From positions 1-43,497 of the forward strand of contig VFZY01000026.1 of NCBI GenBank assembly GCA_016870915.1: a stretch of DNA of 43,497 bases. Reading direction: 5' to 3'. The translations under genes and the position numbers were made by a program. A model generated the notes under the pieces. It searched no databases and was not told where the DNA came from. It was given only the letters and a program-made list of their open reading frames with translations. Source of the DNA: Acidobacteriota bacterium (lineage in GTDB: Bacteria > Acidobacteriota > Terriglobia > Bryobacterales > Bryobacteraceae). Positions 15,421-25,695 of this stretch are shown piece after piece (the stretch's first letter is position 1; each line of letters starts with the position of its first letter).

Positions 15421-17442
15421 ATGGTGTTCCGGCTCCGCTCCTTAGCTATCCCGCTGGTAAGTGTTGCCGTGCTCTCCGGTCAGGAGAAAGACCTCGCCGC
15501 ACTCAGCCTTGAAGAGTTGATGAACGTCGAGGTTGTGTCCGTGCGGAAGGGCAGTTCGAAGCTTTCCCGCACGCCGGCTGCCGTTCATGTCGTGACGCAG
15601 GACGATATCCGCCGCAGCGGTGCGCTCAACCTGATGGATGCCATACGTTTGGCGCCGGGTGTCCATGTGGCGCGTATGAATGGCACATCCTGGGCCGTGG
15701 GCATGCGGGGGTTCAACAACTTTGCCAGCAACAAGCTGCTGGTGATGGTCGACGGACGCACGGTGTACAACCCGCTGCTCTCCGGCGTCGTATGGAACCA
15801 CCAGATGGTGATGCTGGAGGACATCGAAAGAATCGAGGTGATTCGCGGTCCGGCCGGAACCATGTGGGGCGCCAATGCTGTGTGCGGTGTGATCAACGTG
15901 GTCACCAAGCGGGCGCAGGATACCGTGGGGGCGCTGGCCTCGTTCTCAGCGGGTTCGATGGACCCGGGACGCGGCAGCCTGCGCTACGGCGCCAAGTGGG
16001 GGACGAACAAGGCCTGGCGGACCTGGCTTCACCAGGAAGTGAACGGGCCCGGGCGCGTGCCCGCGAGCGAACCTCGTCCCGGGAATTGGCTGGCGCGGCG
16101 AAGCGGCGCCCGGTTGGACTGGCAGCCGACGGAACAGGATCAGGTGGAGGTGCAGGGCGAGATTACGGCCTTGGACGCCGGAGTCAATCTGATTCGTTAT
16201 CCACGGCCCGGCCTGCGGCAGGTGGAGAATCGCGAGACCGGGGGCCAAGCCGGCTTCGCACTTGCGAAATGGGCACACACGAATCGCCGGGGCGACACCA
16301 CCCAGGTGCAGACGTTCGCCGATGTTCAGCGAATGGGGTTCGGGTTGTTTGACCTGGATGCGCGGACCGCGGACGTCGACGTTCAGCACTCCGTTTCCCT
16401 GGGTGAGCAGCACGGCCTGCTGGTGGGTGGCGGCTTCCGGGCCAATGCTATTCGGGCGGCGGGCACCAGGGATCTGTTTTTCGATCCCGCGAATCGAACC
16501 TATCTGGTGGCCAACGGGTTCGTGCAGTACGAATGGCAGGCGGTGCCCCAGATACTCGTGCTGACAACGGGTGTGAAGCTGGAGCGGTACACCCTTGCGG
16601 GCAATGCGCTGCAGCCTTCCGTGCGCGTCATGTTCACGCCGACGTCCCGCCAGGGATACTGGGCGGCGTGGTCCGGTGCGGTGCGAGCGCCCGCTCACAC
16701 GGACTACGCCCTGCGCTATCTTCTGGGCGGGCCGGCCACAGGGGGCCTGCTCAGCACCGTCAGCGGCAATCCCTCAATCCGCCCGGAACGAATGCGGGCG
16801 TTGGAAGTTGGCGGCCGCTGGCAGATGAACCGGCGGTCCTTGATAGAAGTGGCGTTGTTCCATAACCGGTATGACCGGTTGAACGGCGCCTACCAGGCGC
16901 CTTTTCCGCTGGACCGGGAGTCCGTGTTTCGCATGATCATGAGCGGCGCGCTTGGGAATCCGTCCGCGCTGAGCCCGATTCCGCTGGTTCAGGTGAACGG
17001 CATGACGGGCACGGCGCGGGGCGGCGAGGTCTCGGTGCACTATGACCTATCCTCGCGGTGGCGGGTGTCGGGGTCCTACGGCGGAGCCTTCTTGAAGACC
17101 GGTCTTGCGAAGGGTATCGACCGGCGCCGGCTGACGGACCTTCAAACGTACTACCCCGACCATCAGTGGCAGGTTCGTTCCTTTTCCGACCTGGGCCGGC
17201 GGTGGTCCCTGGATGTGGAGATCGCCCGGGTTGGACACATCCGCCACGCGGGCCAACTGGTGGTGCCGGGGTTCACGCGGGCCGATCTTCGCATTGAGCG
17301 GAAGCTTGGCGCCCATACCAGCCTGATCGCCAACGGCGCCAATCTGCTGAGGCCCTGGCAGTTCGAGTATCCGGGCGAAACGCTCTACACCGGCGGACTG
17401 ATTGGCCGCTCTCTCTCGATTGGTGTTCGCTGGGAACGCTAG
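15421..17442 (+). CDS. TonB-dependent receptor
   Basis: A 673-residue outer-membrane receptor. A short signal peptide ends near residue 20. A linker (LSLEELMNVEVVSV) is followed by the plug domain (about 45-165: RTPAAVHVVTQDDIRRSGALNLMDAIRLAPGV is its first part, then VMVDGRTVYNPL and IERIEVIRGPAGTMWGANAVCGVINVVTK). The rest is a 22-strand-type barrel ending in the aromatic/arginine strand SLSIGVRWER. The LSLEELMNIEV-type N-terminus is typical of receptors found beside YfiR-family genes. The ligand is unknown. Its stop overlaps the next start by 1 nt; it heads the operon to 23188. Confidence 0.93.
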   Translation: MVFRLRSLAIPLVSVAVLSGQEKDLAALSLEELMNVEVVSVRKGSSKLSRTPAAVHVVTQDDIRRSGALNLMDAIRLAPGVHVARMNGTSWAVGMRGFNNFASNKLLVMVDGRTVYNPLLSGVVWNHQMVMLEDIERIEVIRGPAGTMWGANAVCGVINVVTKRAQDTVGALASFSAGSMDPGRGSLRYGAKWGTNKAWRTWLHQEVNGPGRVPASEPRPGNWLARRSGARLDWQPTEQDQVEVQGEITALDAGVNLIRYPRPGLRQVENRETGGQAGFALAKWAHTNRRGDTTQVQTFADVQRMGFGLFDLDARTADVDVQHSVSLGEQHGLLVGGGFRANAIRAAGTRDLFFDPANRTYLVANGFVQYEWQAVPQILVLTTGVKLERYTLAGNALQPSVRVMFTPTSRQGYWAAWSGAVRAPAHTDYALRYLLGGPATGGLLSTVSGNPSIRPERMRALEVGGRWQMNRRSLIEVALFHNRYDRLNGAYQAPFPLDRESVFRMIMSGALGNPSALSPIPLVQVNGMTGTARGGEVSVHYDLSSRWRVSGSYGGAFLKTGLAKGIDRRRLTDLQTYYPDHQWQVRSFSDLGRRWSLDVEIARVGHIRHAGQLVVPGFTRADLRIERKLGAHTSLIANGANLLRPWQFEYPGETLYTGGLIGRSLSIGVRWER

Positions 17443-18026
17443 TGCTGTTTTCAGGTTCACATCGGCCGGTCCTGGGACCGGCTCTTGGGGCACGCTCCCT
17501 GGCGGGCGCGCTGGCCTTGGTGTGCTCCGCCGGGCTGTTGCCTGGACAGTCTTCGAGGGCCACGGACGAGCAGGTGCGTCCGGTGTTCCTCTATCAGCTG
17601 GCGCAGTACGTGAATTGGCCGGCGGAGAAGGCTGGGGTTCCGCTTCGATTCTGCATCCTGGACGACCCGGATCTGGTTGAGTCTCTCGAAGCCGTCACCC
17701 GAGGGAAGAGCATTCAGGGCCGGCCCGTTCAGGTGGCGCCTGTCCGTGATCTTGACCATTTCCAAGGTTGTGATGTCGGCTTCACGGCAACGGCAAAGCC
17801 GAAACGCTTGCAGGAGTTCTTCGCCAGGTGGACCTACCCGCCGGTGCTGTTGGCCGGCGAACTGAAGGGCTTCGCCGAGGCCGGCGGCATGGTGAATCTG
17901 CGCATCGAGAGCGGACGCGTTGCCTTCGACGTCAACATTGACATTTTGCAGAGGGCCGGACTTTCAGTGCGGTCTCAGCTTCTCCGGCTGGCAAAGATTG
18001 TTCCCACGGGGAAGGTGTCTAAATGA
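17442..18026 (+). CDS. YfiR family (DUF4154) periplasmic protein
   Basis: A 194-residue exported protein beginning at a GTG that overlaps the receptor stop. A signal peptide (about 1-36) is followed by [12 protein letters not shown], the DUF4154 hallmark. The strong C-terminal signature [20 protein letters not shown] ends with [10 protein letters not shown]. YfiR of Pseudomonas binds the periplasmic CHASE8 domain of the cyclase YfiN and represses it. Here the next gene is a CHASE8 histidine kinase, so YfiR probably controls that kinase. Cys71 and Cys110 are present but the later Cys pair described for Pseudomonas YfiR is absent. ATGA overlap with the kinase gene. Confidence 0.9.
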   Translation: MLFSGSHRPVLGPALGARSLAGALALVCSAGLLPGQSSRATDEQVRPVFLYQLAQYVNWPAEKAGVPLRFCILDDPDLVESLEAVTRGKSIQGRPVQVAPVRDLDHFQGCDVGFTATAKPKRLQEFFARWTYPPVLLAGELKGFAEAGGMVNLRIESGRVAFDVNIDILQRAGLSVRSQLLRLAKIVPTGKVSK

Positions 18027-20365
18027 CGTGGTTCCGGAACCTTCCCCTGCAGACCCGACTTCTGACCGCCATCGGGTTGATCAATGCCGTGACCGTGATT
18101 CTGGCCGCGGCCGCCTTCGTCACACTGGAATACTCCGAGGCTCGCACCGCCATGGCGGAGGACCTGGACGGCATTGCCCGCCTGGTCGGAGGCAACTCCA
18201 CCGCCGCCCTGAGTTTTGGCGACGCTGTGACGATCAGGGAAAACCTGGAATCCCTCAAGACCGACCAGAGAATTCAAGCAGCGGCCATCTTCAACAGCGT
18301 CGGAGAACTGGTCGACGCCTACCCTTCCGGCGCCCGGGTTCCGCAACGGCTTCTGTCGCTTGCACGAGCCCCGGACGGAACCTACTTTGATGACGATGGA
18401 GTGGTCGCGATTCGCGACGTTCGAATCGACGGGAACAAGCTGGGGCGCGTGGCGGTGTACGCCGGCCTGGCGCAGCTTCGAAAGCGTCTGTGGCGCTATG
18501 CCTGGGCGGCGATGTTTGTTCTGGTCCTGTCGCTCATGATCGGGTTCGCCATCTCAACCCGGATTGCCGGTGCGGTCATCCGGCCCGTGCTGGCGCTGGC
18601 GGAGGCCTCGCGCCGCATTACTCATACGGCGGACTATTCACAACGCATTGCACCGGCCGGCGATGACGAAGTGGGCGAACTTACCGAGTGCTTCAATGGG
18701 ATGCTCGACGCGTTGCGGGAACGTGACCGGCAGCTATCCGAGCATCGCGATCATCTGGAAGAAAAAGTGGCGGCCAGGACCATTGAACTCGAGGCCGCGC
18801 GCGCCAAGGCGGAAGAGTCGGCACGGCTCAAGAGTGAATTCCTCGCCAATATGAGCCATGAGATCCGGACGCCGATGAACGGTGTCATCGGGCTCACCAC
18901 GCTGGCGCTGGATTGTGACCTGCCGCGCGAGGCAAGGGAGCATCTGGAACTGGCGAGTTCTTCCGCTCAAAACCTGCTCACCATCATCAACGACATTCTG
19001 GACTTCTCGAAGATCGAAGCGGGCAAGCTTCAGGTGGAGTCCATTCCATTCCCGCTCGCGGCTACCCTGGCCCGTCTGGCCAAGACGTTTGCCTGGCCCG
19101 CTCAACGCAAGGGCCTGGAACTGATTCTTGACCTGGGGCCCGATCTGCCGGCGAATGTGATGGGTGATCCAACCCGGCTGCAGCAGGTGCTGGCCAATTT
19201 GCTGAGCAATGCCATCAAGTTTACCGGGCAGGGCCAGGTGGAACTGGGCGTGAGCCTGGCGGCCGCACACGGTGAGGTCCCCAGGATCCGGTTCGCCGTG
19301 AAGGATTCAGGCACCGGGATTCCGGCCGAACAGCACAGCCGCATCTTCGAATCGTTCACCCAGGCCGACGGATCCACCACGAGAAAGTTCGGCGGCACGG
19401 GGTTGGGTCTATCGATCGCCAGCCGGCTTGCAGTATTGATGGGCGGCCGCCTGTCGATTGAGAGCCAACCCGGCGAGGGGAGTGTTTTCTGGTTCGAACT
19501 GCCGATGGCGGAGGTTTCGGGGGAGGCGGCAGCGATTCCCGGTTCCGGATCCCTGGAAGGGAAGCGGGTTCTGGTGGTGGACGACCATCCGGCCAATCGG
19601 CGCGTGCTCGATGGGTTTGCGCGCCGTATGGGGATGACTGCCACTCAGGCTGCCGATGCCGCAGAAGCGCTGGAAGTCCTGGCGGCGGGTCTCTACGATC
19701 TGGTGTTGGTCGACTACAGCATGCCTGGAGTGACTGGACTGGAGCTCGCTGAATCGATCCGGTGGCGCCAGTTGCCCATGATCATGCTGACGTCGGTGGA
19801 TCAGGCCGGGGTCGCCGTGCGTGCGCGTGAAGTGGGCGTCGCGCGGTGTCTCACCAAGCCCGTGGCGCCCGATGAACTGCGGGAAGCGGCATTGTACGCG
19901 TTAGGCCAGGCGCTGCAGCCGGAAGCGGTTCCACTTCGGGAGTCAACCAACACCCAGGTGCGGCGTTTGCTGCGCGTTCTGGTGGCTGAGGATAACCTGG
20001 TGAATCAACGCGTGGTGGCCCGCCTGCTCGCGGCGATGGGACACACGGCTACCGTGGTGGAGAATGGCCGTCTGGCAGTGGATGCCGCTGCCTCGCAGGC
20101 CTATGACGTGGTGCTGATGGACTGCCAGATGCCTGAGATGGACGGCTTTGAGGCCACCCGCGCCATCCGCGACGCGGAGAAGCCCCAGAGCGCCCACCTG
20201 CCTATCATCGCGCTTACCGCGAATGCGATGGCCGGCGACCGGGAACGGTGCATGGCCGCGGGCATGGATAACTACCTCGCCAAGCCTATCGATCGCCTTG
20301 AGTTGGCCGCACTGCTTGACGCCGTTGCCAACACCGGAAGCGAGTCTCCCGGCGCCGCATCCTGA
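18023..20365 (+). CDS. CHASE8 hybrid sensor histidine kinase with two receivers
   Basis: A 780-residue membrane kinase. It has TM1 (about 12-34), a periplasmic CHASE8 domain (about 35-150, with [16 protein letters not shown]) and TM2 (about 158-180). A HAMP domain and coiled coil follow, then HisKA with H-box His279 in HEIRTPMN and a HATPase with its N, G1 (DSGTGIP) and G2 (GGTGLGLSI) boxes. Receiver 1 has Asp564 (VDYSMPG) and receiver 2 has Asp700 ([10 protein letters not shown]); both keep the Lys of LTKP or LAKP. No output domain is fused and no Hpt protein is in the window, so the phosphorelay partner is elsewhere. Translationally coupled to the YfiR gene. Confidence 0.94.
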   Translation: MTWFRNLPLQTRLLTAIGLINAVTVILAAAAFVTLEYSEARTAMAEDLDGIARLVGGNSTAALSFGDAVTIRENLESLKTDQRIQAAAIFNSVGELVDAYPSGARVPQRLLSLARAPDGTYFDDDGVVAIRDVRIDGNKLGRVAVYAGLAQLRKRLWRYAWAAMFVLVLSLMIGFAISTRIAGAVIRPVLALAEASRRITHTADYSQRIAPAGDDEVGELTECFNGMLDALRERDRQLSEHRDHLEEKVAARTIELEAARAKAEESARLKSEFLANMSHEIRTPMNGVIGLTTLALDCDLPREAREHLELASSSAQNLLTIINDILDFSKIEAGKLQVESIPFPLAATLARLAKTFAWPAQRKGLELILDLGPDLPANVMGDPTRLQQVLANLLSNAIKFTGQGQVELGVSLAAAHGEVPRIRFAVKDSGTGIPAEQHSRIFESFTQADGSTTRKFGGTGLGLSIASRLAVLMGGRLSIESQPGEGSVFWFELPMAEVSGEAAAIPGSGSLEGKRVLVVDDHPANRRVLDGFARRMGMTATQAADAAEALEVLAAGLYDLVLVDYSMPGVTGLELAESIRWRQLPMIMLTSVDQAGVAVRAREVGVARCLTKPVAPDELREAALYALGQALQPEAVPLRESTNTQVRRLLRVLVAEDNLVNQRVVARLLAAMGHTATVVENGRLAVDAAASQAYDVVLMDCQMPEMDGFEATRAIRDAEKPQSAHLPIIALTANAMAGDRERCMAAGMDNYLAKPIDRLELAALLDAVANTGSESPGAAS

Positions 20366-20383
20366 TCTGCTACCTTCGTTCGA

Positions 20384-21865
20384 GTGTGCGCGCGGACGAA
20401 TAGCAAGGCAGGGCAACGCGATCAGGAAGACCTGAGCCATTTCGGATACGCCCAGGAACTGTTCCGCAACATGGGCGGGTTTTCGAACTTCGCCATCTCG
20501 TTTTCGATCATCTCCATCCTCACCGGCGCGGTCACGCTCTACGGCTACGGCCTGGAGATGGGAGGCCCGCTGGAGATGGGCGCCGGCTGGCCGATCGCCA
20601 CGCTCTTCACACTGACCGTGGCCGCGAGCATGGCGGAGTTGTGCTCGGCCTATCCCACCTCGGGCGCGCTGTACCACTGGGCCTCGGCGCTGGGCGGACC
20701 AGGCTGGGGCTGGTTCGTCTCCTGGATGAACATCTTCGGCATCTGCGCGGCTCAGGCGGGCATCAACTATAGCTGCGCGCAGTTCATCCTGCCGTTTCTC
20801 GGCCTGGAGTCCAGCCGGACCAATCTGTTTCTGATGTTCTGCCTGATCCTGATGGGGCAGGGCCTGTTCAACCACTGGGGGGTCAGAATCGTCGCGATAC
20901 TCAATGACTTCAGCGTGACGGTGCATATTGCCGGTGTCCTGATCTTTGTCGGGGCCATCGTGTGGCTGGCCCCGCTGCAGCCGGTGGGCTACTTGCTGGA
21001 GCCGGTGAACAGCAACGGGCGCTCGCCATATTGGTGGGCCTTTCTGCTGGGGTTGCTTCAGGCACAGTGGACGTACACGGGGTTCGACGCCTCGGCGCAG
21101 GTGGCCGAGGAGACGCGCGACCCGCGCCGTCACGCTCCCTGGGGCATCGTGCTTTCCGTGGCGATCTCGGGTGTGGTGGGCTTTCTGTTGATCGCGGCGA
21201 TGACTCTGGCTATTCAGGATCTGCCCGCCCTGCTGGCGATGAAGGATGAGGCAGGGAACCCGGTGCCCGCTGCCATCGGCGTGCTGCGCACAGCGCTCGG
21301 CGCGCGTTTCGGCAACGCCTTGGGCGCCATGGCCTCCGTGGCCATGTGGTTCTGCGGGCTTTCGGCGATCACGTCGGGGTCGCGCGCCTTGTATTCACTG
21401 GCGCGCGATGGCGGAGCGCCGGGCGGTGGCCTTCTCGCCCGCGTCAATCCTTCGCGCGGTACGCCGGGCCCCGCCATCTGGACCATCGTGGCGGTCTCCG
21501 CCGCGGCTATGGTGTGGGCCGAAGCGATTCCGGTGGTGACGTCGTTGAGTACCATGGCGCTCTATCTGGCCTATGGGATTCCCGTGGCCCTGGGCTTGCG
21601 CGCGCGCCTGGCCGGCGATGCCTGGCCCTCGGCCGCCGTCTGGAGCCTGGGCCGCTGGGGCTCCGCCGTAAACTGGGTGGCGGTGGTTTACATTGGCAGC
21701 GTCTGCGTGATCCTGACCATGCCGCCGAACGAACTGGCGGGCAAGACGCTGGCCGGCGTGGCGGCAGGGCTGCTGGTGTTGTGGCGCCTGGTGGTGCGTG
21801 GCCGCTTTGCGGGCCCGGCCTGGAGCCGCGCCGGGCACCTCATCCAGGCGCCCCGTGAAGAATAG
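20384..21865 (+). CDS. APC superfamily amino acid/amine permease
   Basis: A 493-residue transporter with about 12 membrane helices. The conserved N-terminal segment GGFSNFAISFSIISILTGAV and AAQAGINYS and GFDASAQVAEETRDPRR motifs belong to the APC/AAT family (GABA- or choline-permease-like). It imports an amino acid or amine by ion coupling; the substrate is not resolved. The GTG start at 20384 lacks a strong ribosome-binding site but lies only 18 nt after the kinase stop. The following glutamine-synthetase-like gene suggests the cargo could be an amine that is glutamylated. Confidence 0.88.
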   Translation: MCARTNSKAGQRDQEDLSHFGYAQELFRNMGGFSNFAISFSIISILTGAVTLYGYGLEMGGPLEMGAGWPIATLFTLTVAASMAELCSAYPTSGALYHWASALGGPGWGWFVSWMNIFGICAAQAGINYSCAQFILPFLGLESSRTNLFLMFCLILMGQGLFNHWGVRIVAILNDFSVTVHIAGVLIFVGAIVWLAPLQPVGYLLEPVNSNGRSPYWWAFLLGLLQAQWTYTGFDASAQVAEETRDPRRHAPWGIVLSVAISGVVGFLLIAAMTLAIQDLPALLAMKDEAGNPVPAAIGVLRTALGARFGNALGAMASVAMWFCGLSAITSGSRALYSLARDGGAPGGGLLARVNPSRGTPGPAIWTIVAVSAAAMVWAEAIPVVTSLSTMALYLAYGIPVALGLRARLAGDAWPSAAVWSLGRWGSAVNWVAVVYIGSVCVILTMPPNELAGKTLAGVAAGLLVLWRLVVRGRFAGPAWSRAGHLIQAPREE

Positions 21866-21874
21866 GAGATGGTG

Positions 21875-23188
21875 ATGGAACGGATCAAGGTTGGCGCGTT
21901 CGATCTGGATGGTGTGCTGCGGGGCAAGTACATCAGCCCGGACAAATTCGCTTCCGCCGCCAAGAGCGGCCTTGGATTCTGCGATGTGATCTTCGGTTGG
22001 GACATCGCCGACGTCCTCTATGAAGGCACGGGCGTTACTCTGACCGGCTGGCACACCGGGTATCCGGATGCGGTGGCCCGGATCGACGAAACCACACGGC
22101 GCGAGATCCCCTGGGAGCCCGCGACCACGTTCTATCTGATGGACCTCTTTCACAAGGACGGGTCACCCATGGAGGTGTCGCCGCGGCAGGTTCTGCGGCA
22201 CACGGTGGCACGGGCCGCAGCGTTGGGCTATGTTCCCTGGATGGGCGCCGAGTATGAGTTCTGGATCTTCCGTGAGACACCGGAGAGCCTGCGCCAGAAG
22301 CACTATCAGGGCCTTACGCCGTTGACGCCGGGTATGTTCGGCTATAGCGTGCTGCGTGCGTCCATGCAGTCCGCCCTGGTGCTGGATCTGATGGATCAGT
22401 TGAACCGGTTTGGCATCGACCTGGAAGGCTTCCACACCGAAACGGGTCCGGGTGTCTATGAAGCCGCCATCGGCGTGGACCTGGCTTTGCGCGCCGCCGA
22501 CAAAGCGGCCCTGTTCAAGACCGCGGTGAAGGAGATCGCCGCCAAGCATGCCGTGATTCCCACATTCATGGCCAAGTGGAATGCCGACCTGCCCGGTTCG
22601 AGCGGCCACATCCACCAGAGCCTGTGGGATCTCGACCGCCAGTGCAATCTGTTCGCGGGCGAAGGCGTGGCGCCGATGTCGCGCGTGATGGCGAGCTACA
22701 TCGCGGGGCTGGTGCGATTCCTGCCGGAGCTGATGGCCATGATCTGCCCAACGGTCAACTCGTACAAGCGCACGGTGCCGGGGACGTGGGCTCCGGTGAA
22801 CGCTACCTGGGGCATCGACAGCCGAACCACGGCCGTGCGGGCGATTCCGGGGGGCGCAAAGTCGACGCGCGTTGAGTTGCGGCTGTCAGGGGCCGACATG
22901 AACGCCTACCTGGCCATGGCCGCCGCCATCGCCGCCGGCGTGGAAGGCGTTCGGCTGGGTCTGGAACCGCCCGAGCCGGTGAACAATGCCTACGCCGCGG
23001 AGAGCGCTCCCGCCCTGCCGCGCAGCCTGGCCGAGGCGTCGCGCGCACTGCGCGGCAGCGAACTGGCCCGGCGCTGGTTTGGCGACGCGTTCGTCGATCA
23101 TTTTGCGGCCACCAGGGACTGGGAAGTTAGGGAGTTCGAACGGGCCGTCACGGATTGGGAGTTGGCGCGCTACTTCGAGTCGATCTAG
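21875..23188 (+). CDS. Glutamine-synthetase family ligase (gamma-glutamyl-amine type)
   Basis: A 437-residue GS-fold enzyme, shorter than housekeeping GlnA. It has the EYEFWIF metal-binding strand, GPGVYEAAI (Glu ligand), SSGHIHQSLWD (His/ATP region), NSYKRTVPGTWAPVN and an arginine-rich substrate loop. Such paralogues join glutamate to amines (PuuA-type gamma-glutamylputrescine synthetases and relatives). The start at 21875 has AGGAG six bases upstream; an ATG at 21869 abuts that site. It follows the permease by 9 nt, supporting uptake and glutamylation of one amine. The adenylylation Tyr of GlnA is not apparent. Confidence 0.88.
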   Translation: MERIKVGAFDLDGVLRGKYISPDKFASAAKSGLGFCDVIFGWDIADVLYEGTGVTLTGWHTGYPDAVARIDETTRREIPWEPATTFYLMDLFHKDGSPMEVSPRQVLRHTVARAAALGYVPWMGAEYEFWIFRETPESLRQKHYQGLTPLTPGMFGYSVLRASMQSALVLDLMDQLNRFGIDLEGFHTETGPGVYEAAIGVDLALRAADKAALFKTAVKEIAAKHAVIPTFMAKWNADLPGSSGHIHQSLWDLDRQCNLFAGEGVAPMSRVMASYIAGLVRFLPELMAMICPTVNSYKRTVPGTWAPVNATWGIDSRTTAVRAIPGGAKSTRVELRLSGADMNAYLAMAAAIAAGVEGVRLGLEPPEPVNNAYAAESAPALPRSLAEASRALRGSELARRWFGDAFVDHFAATRDWEVREFERAVTDWELARYFESI

Positions 23189-23227
23189 CGAGTCGATTTA
23201 GCGAGTCGATTTAGCGAATCGATTTAG
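23177..23227. repeat. Four 13-bp tandem repeats at a gene end
   Basis: Four copies of GAGTCGATTTAGC (the first reads ATC instead of ATT, the last GAA for GAG and lacks the final C). The first copy contains the last codons and the stop of the preceding gene; the other three are intergenic. Confidence 0.85.
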
Positions 23228-23249
23228 TCTCGCCGGGCGCTCCATCCGT

Positions 23250-25607
23250 CTAGTTGTGGCGCAAGGCGACCGCCGGATCGATGCGCGCCGCGCGCCGTGC
23301 GGGCAGGATCAGAGCCGCCGCGGTGCCGATGAAAAGGATAGCAGCCGCGCCAGCGTATGCGGTCCAGTCCGTCGGCTCCACGCTGTACAAGTGGTGGCGG
23401 AGAGAGATCATTACGGGCACAGCGAACGCCAATCCAAGGCCACCGCCTGTGGCCAAAGCAAATAGCGGCTTGCGAACCACGTCGATCAGCACCTGGCGCG
23501 GCTGCGCCCCGACGGCTGTCCGAATCGCGAACTCGCGTACCCGCTGCGACAATCCGAACGCTGTCACCGCGAAAACTCCAATCCCGGCAAGAGCCAGCGC
23601 CAGGCCCGCGAACGTGCCTGCCAGCGCAAGGTTGAAGCGGCGCTCCTCGGTGATCCCCGCGTAGGAGTCCATCATCCACTCCATGCGGCCCACCGGCTGC
23701 ATCCGGTCGAGGTTGGCGACGATGCGCCGAATCGCGGGCCCTAAGGCGGCCACATCACCCGCGGCACGGAGCACCAGCACACTGGAGTTCCAGCGGCCCG
23801 GAACAATCACCTCTGGACGAGGCGCTTTCTCCGGACCGATTTGACGGATGGCTTGAGAAACACCGACGATTTGACAAGACTCCCGGCAGTACGGCCAATC
23901 CGTGGAGGTGATGCCGGTGCCGACGACATCCCCTTTGGGGTGCAGCCGGTGAGCCAGCGTATCGTCCACGATGACGACCCTGGCGTTGCCCAGGGCTACT
24001 TCGGAATCCGTGAAACCGCGTCCTCGGATGATCGGGATACCGAGCGTCGTGAAATAGCCGGCGTCTGCCCAGCGAAAGTCGGCGCCGAGCGCATCGTCCG
24101 CCGCCATGCCCGCTGTCCGGACCCGGCCGCCCATGATGGCCTGCATGGGCAGGTTCGAAGCGGTTCCCACGCTCTGCACGTTCGGCAGAGCGCGGAGACG
24201 CGGCAGAAGGCCGTCGAAGAACTTCACGTCCTTGGCCGCCACTTCAACCGAGAGGACACGCTCCAGCCGCAAGCCGAGGTCGACATCCATCATCTTTCCG
24301 AAGCTCTTGAGCAGAAGGCCCGAAGCGATGAGCAGGATTGCCGTCAGAGAAGCCTCGGAGGCAAGCAGCCAGGCAGCGCCGCGGCTCGGGGTGGCTGGCT
24401 TGACGTTTTCCGGCCTTGCGAGACTCAACGGAGCCAGCCCGAACGCCAGCACGGAAGCCAACGTCAGACACGACGCGAAGAGCAGCACTCTCCAGTCCAC
24501 CGCAACGTCTTCGAGCCGGTGAACCATGCTCGATTGCATGCCAAGAAGCACTCGCGTCGTCCATCGGCTCACGGCCACACCGAGCAGCCCACCGGCAACG
24601 CCGAGAACAGACGCCTCCATCAGCAACTGCCTGGCCACCTGGCCCCGGCTGGCGCCCAGCGCGGCCCGTATGGCGAACTCCCGGCGCCGGCCGGATGCCC
24701 TGGCCAGGAAGAGGTGCCCGATGTTGAAGCACGCAATGAGGAGTACGATGCACGCGGCGGCCAGGAGCACCAGCAGGCTTTGGCGCACCGGTTCGGAGAC
24801 CCGTTCCTCCTGGAGAGGAACCACGTTGATGCTCCACCCCCGGTTTCGCTCCGGGTATTGCCGTGCAAGGTCCTGGCCAAGGGCACCCATCTCCCTGTGC
24901 GCGTTGGGCATCGTGGCGCCCGTCCGGATTCGGCCGGTCACGTACAGGATTCGGTGATGGTTCGATGAACTTGCCCGTTCGTCGGAACTGAAGGCCATCG
25001 GCACCCAAACCTCCGCCGGACGCTGATATCCTCCCCACCGGGGAGGCTCCCTGAACCCCGGTTCGAGGACTCCGATGACCTCGCGCGGCTGGCCGTCAAG
25101 GATCACGCGGCGGCCCACAATGTCCGGCGTTCCCCCGAACCGGCTGCGCCATGCCTGGTCACTCAGGACGGCCACCTGGTCATGGCCCGGAGAATCTTCG
25201 TCCGGACGAAACAGTCTGCCGGTCTGCGCCCGGGCCCCAAGCAACGGGAACAGGTTTCCGGTCGCGCGGAATCCTCGTAAACGCTCGGGAACGTCAGTGC
25301 CCGTGAGTGTGAAGTCGCGGTCCGCGAAGGCGGCGAGTTCCTCGAACGGACCCGGCGTTCTGCTCCATTCCAGATAGTTCTGAACGGACGCCTGTACCTT
25401 CGAACCCGGTATCGGCATCCCAAGCGATGGATTGGATTCCCACACCATGGCCAGCCGCCCGGCGTCCCGGTACCCGAGCGGCCGGAGCAACATGACGTTC
25501 AGCACCGAGAAGACGGAAGCGGTGGCGCCGATGCCGAGAGCCAGGGTCAGGATCACTGCGACAGAGAAGCCGGGTTGACGGCGGATGAACCGAAGAGCCA
25601 ATCGCAT
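23250..25607 (-). CDS. ADOP-type ABC transporter permease
   Basis: A 785-residue permease of the acidobacterial duplicated orphan permease kind. It is a tandem duplication of a MacB periplasmic domain plus FtsX helices: first MacB domain about 45-235, first FtsX block about 275-405, second MacB domain about 445-640 and second FtsX block about 670-785. The start MRLALRFIRRQPGFSVAVILTLALGIGA includes TM1. No ATPase gene is adjacent, as usual for this group. The role is unknown; such proteins could export macrolide-like or peptide molecules or act as signalling subunits. An 88-nt gap separates it from the phosphoesterase. Confidence 0.9.
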   Translation of the reverse strand: MRLALRFIRRQPGFSVAVILTLALGIGATASVFSVLNVMLLRPLGYRDAGRLAMVWESNPSLGMPIPGSKVQASVQNYLEWSRTPGPFEELAAFADRDFTLTGTDVPERLRGFRATGNLFPLLGARAQTGRLFRPDEDSPGHDQVAVLSDQAWRSRFGGTPDIVGRRVILDGQPREVIGVLEPGFREPPRWGGYQRPAEVWVPMAFSSDERASSSNHHRILYVTGRIRTGATMPNAHREMGALGQDLARQYPERNRGWSINVVPLQEERVSEPVRQSLLVLLAAACIVLLIACFNIGHLFLARASGRRREFAIRAALGASRGQVARQLLMEASVLGVAGGLLGVAVSRWTTRVLLGMQSSMVHRLEDVAVDWRVLLFASCLTLASVLAFGLAPLSLARPENVKPATPSRGAAWLLASEASLTAILLIASGLLLKSFGKMMDVDLGLRLERVLSVEVAAKDVKFFDGLLPRLRALPNVQSVGTASNLPMQAIMGGRVRTAGMAADDALGADFRWADAGYFTTLGIPIIRGRGFTDSEVALGNARVVIVDDTLAHRLHPKGDVVGTGITSTDWPYCRESCQIVGVSQAIRQIGPEKAPRPEVIVPGRWNSSVLVLRAAGDVAALGPAIRRIVANLDRMQPVGRMEWMMDSYAGITEERRFNLALAGTFAGLALALAGIGVFAVTAFGLSQRVREFAIRTAVGAQPRQVLIDVVRKPLFALATGGGLGLAFAVPVMISLRHHLYSVEPTDWTAYAGAAAILFIGTAAALILPARRAARIDPAVALRHN

Positions 25608-25695
25608 GCTGGATTGTACGACGATTCCCGGAGAGAATTGTCCCAGGGAACGGCGGCGAAGGAGGAATCGGTGCCCGCTGCCCGATGGGAGAGTC

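Noticed and set aside
23177-23227. CRISPR-like repeats
   Set aside because: The 13-bp units are contiguous without spacers.
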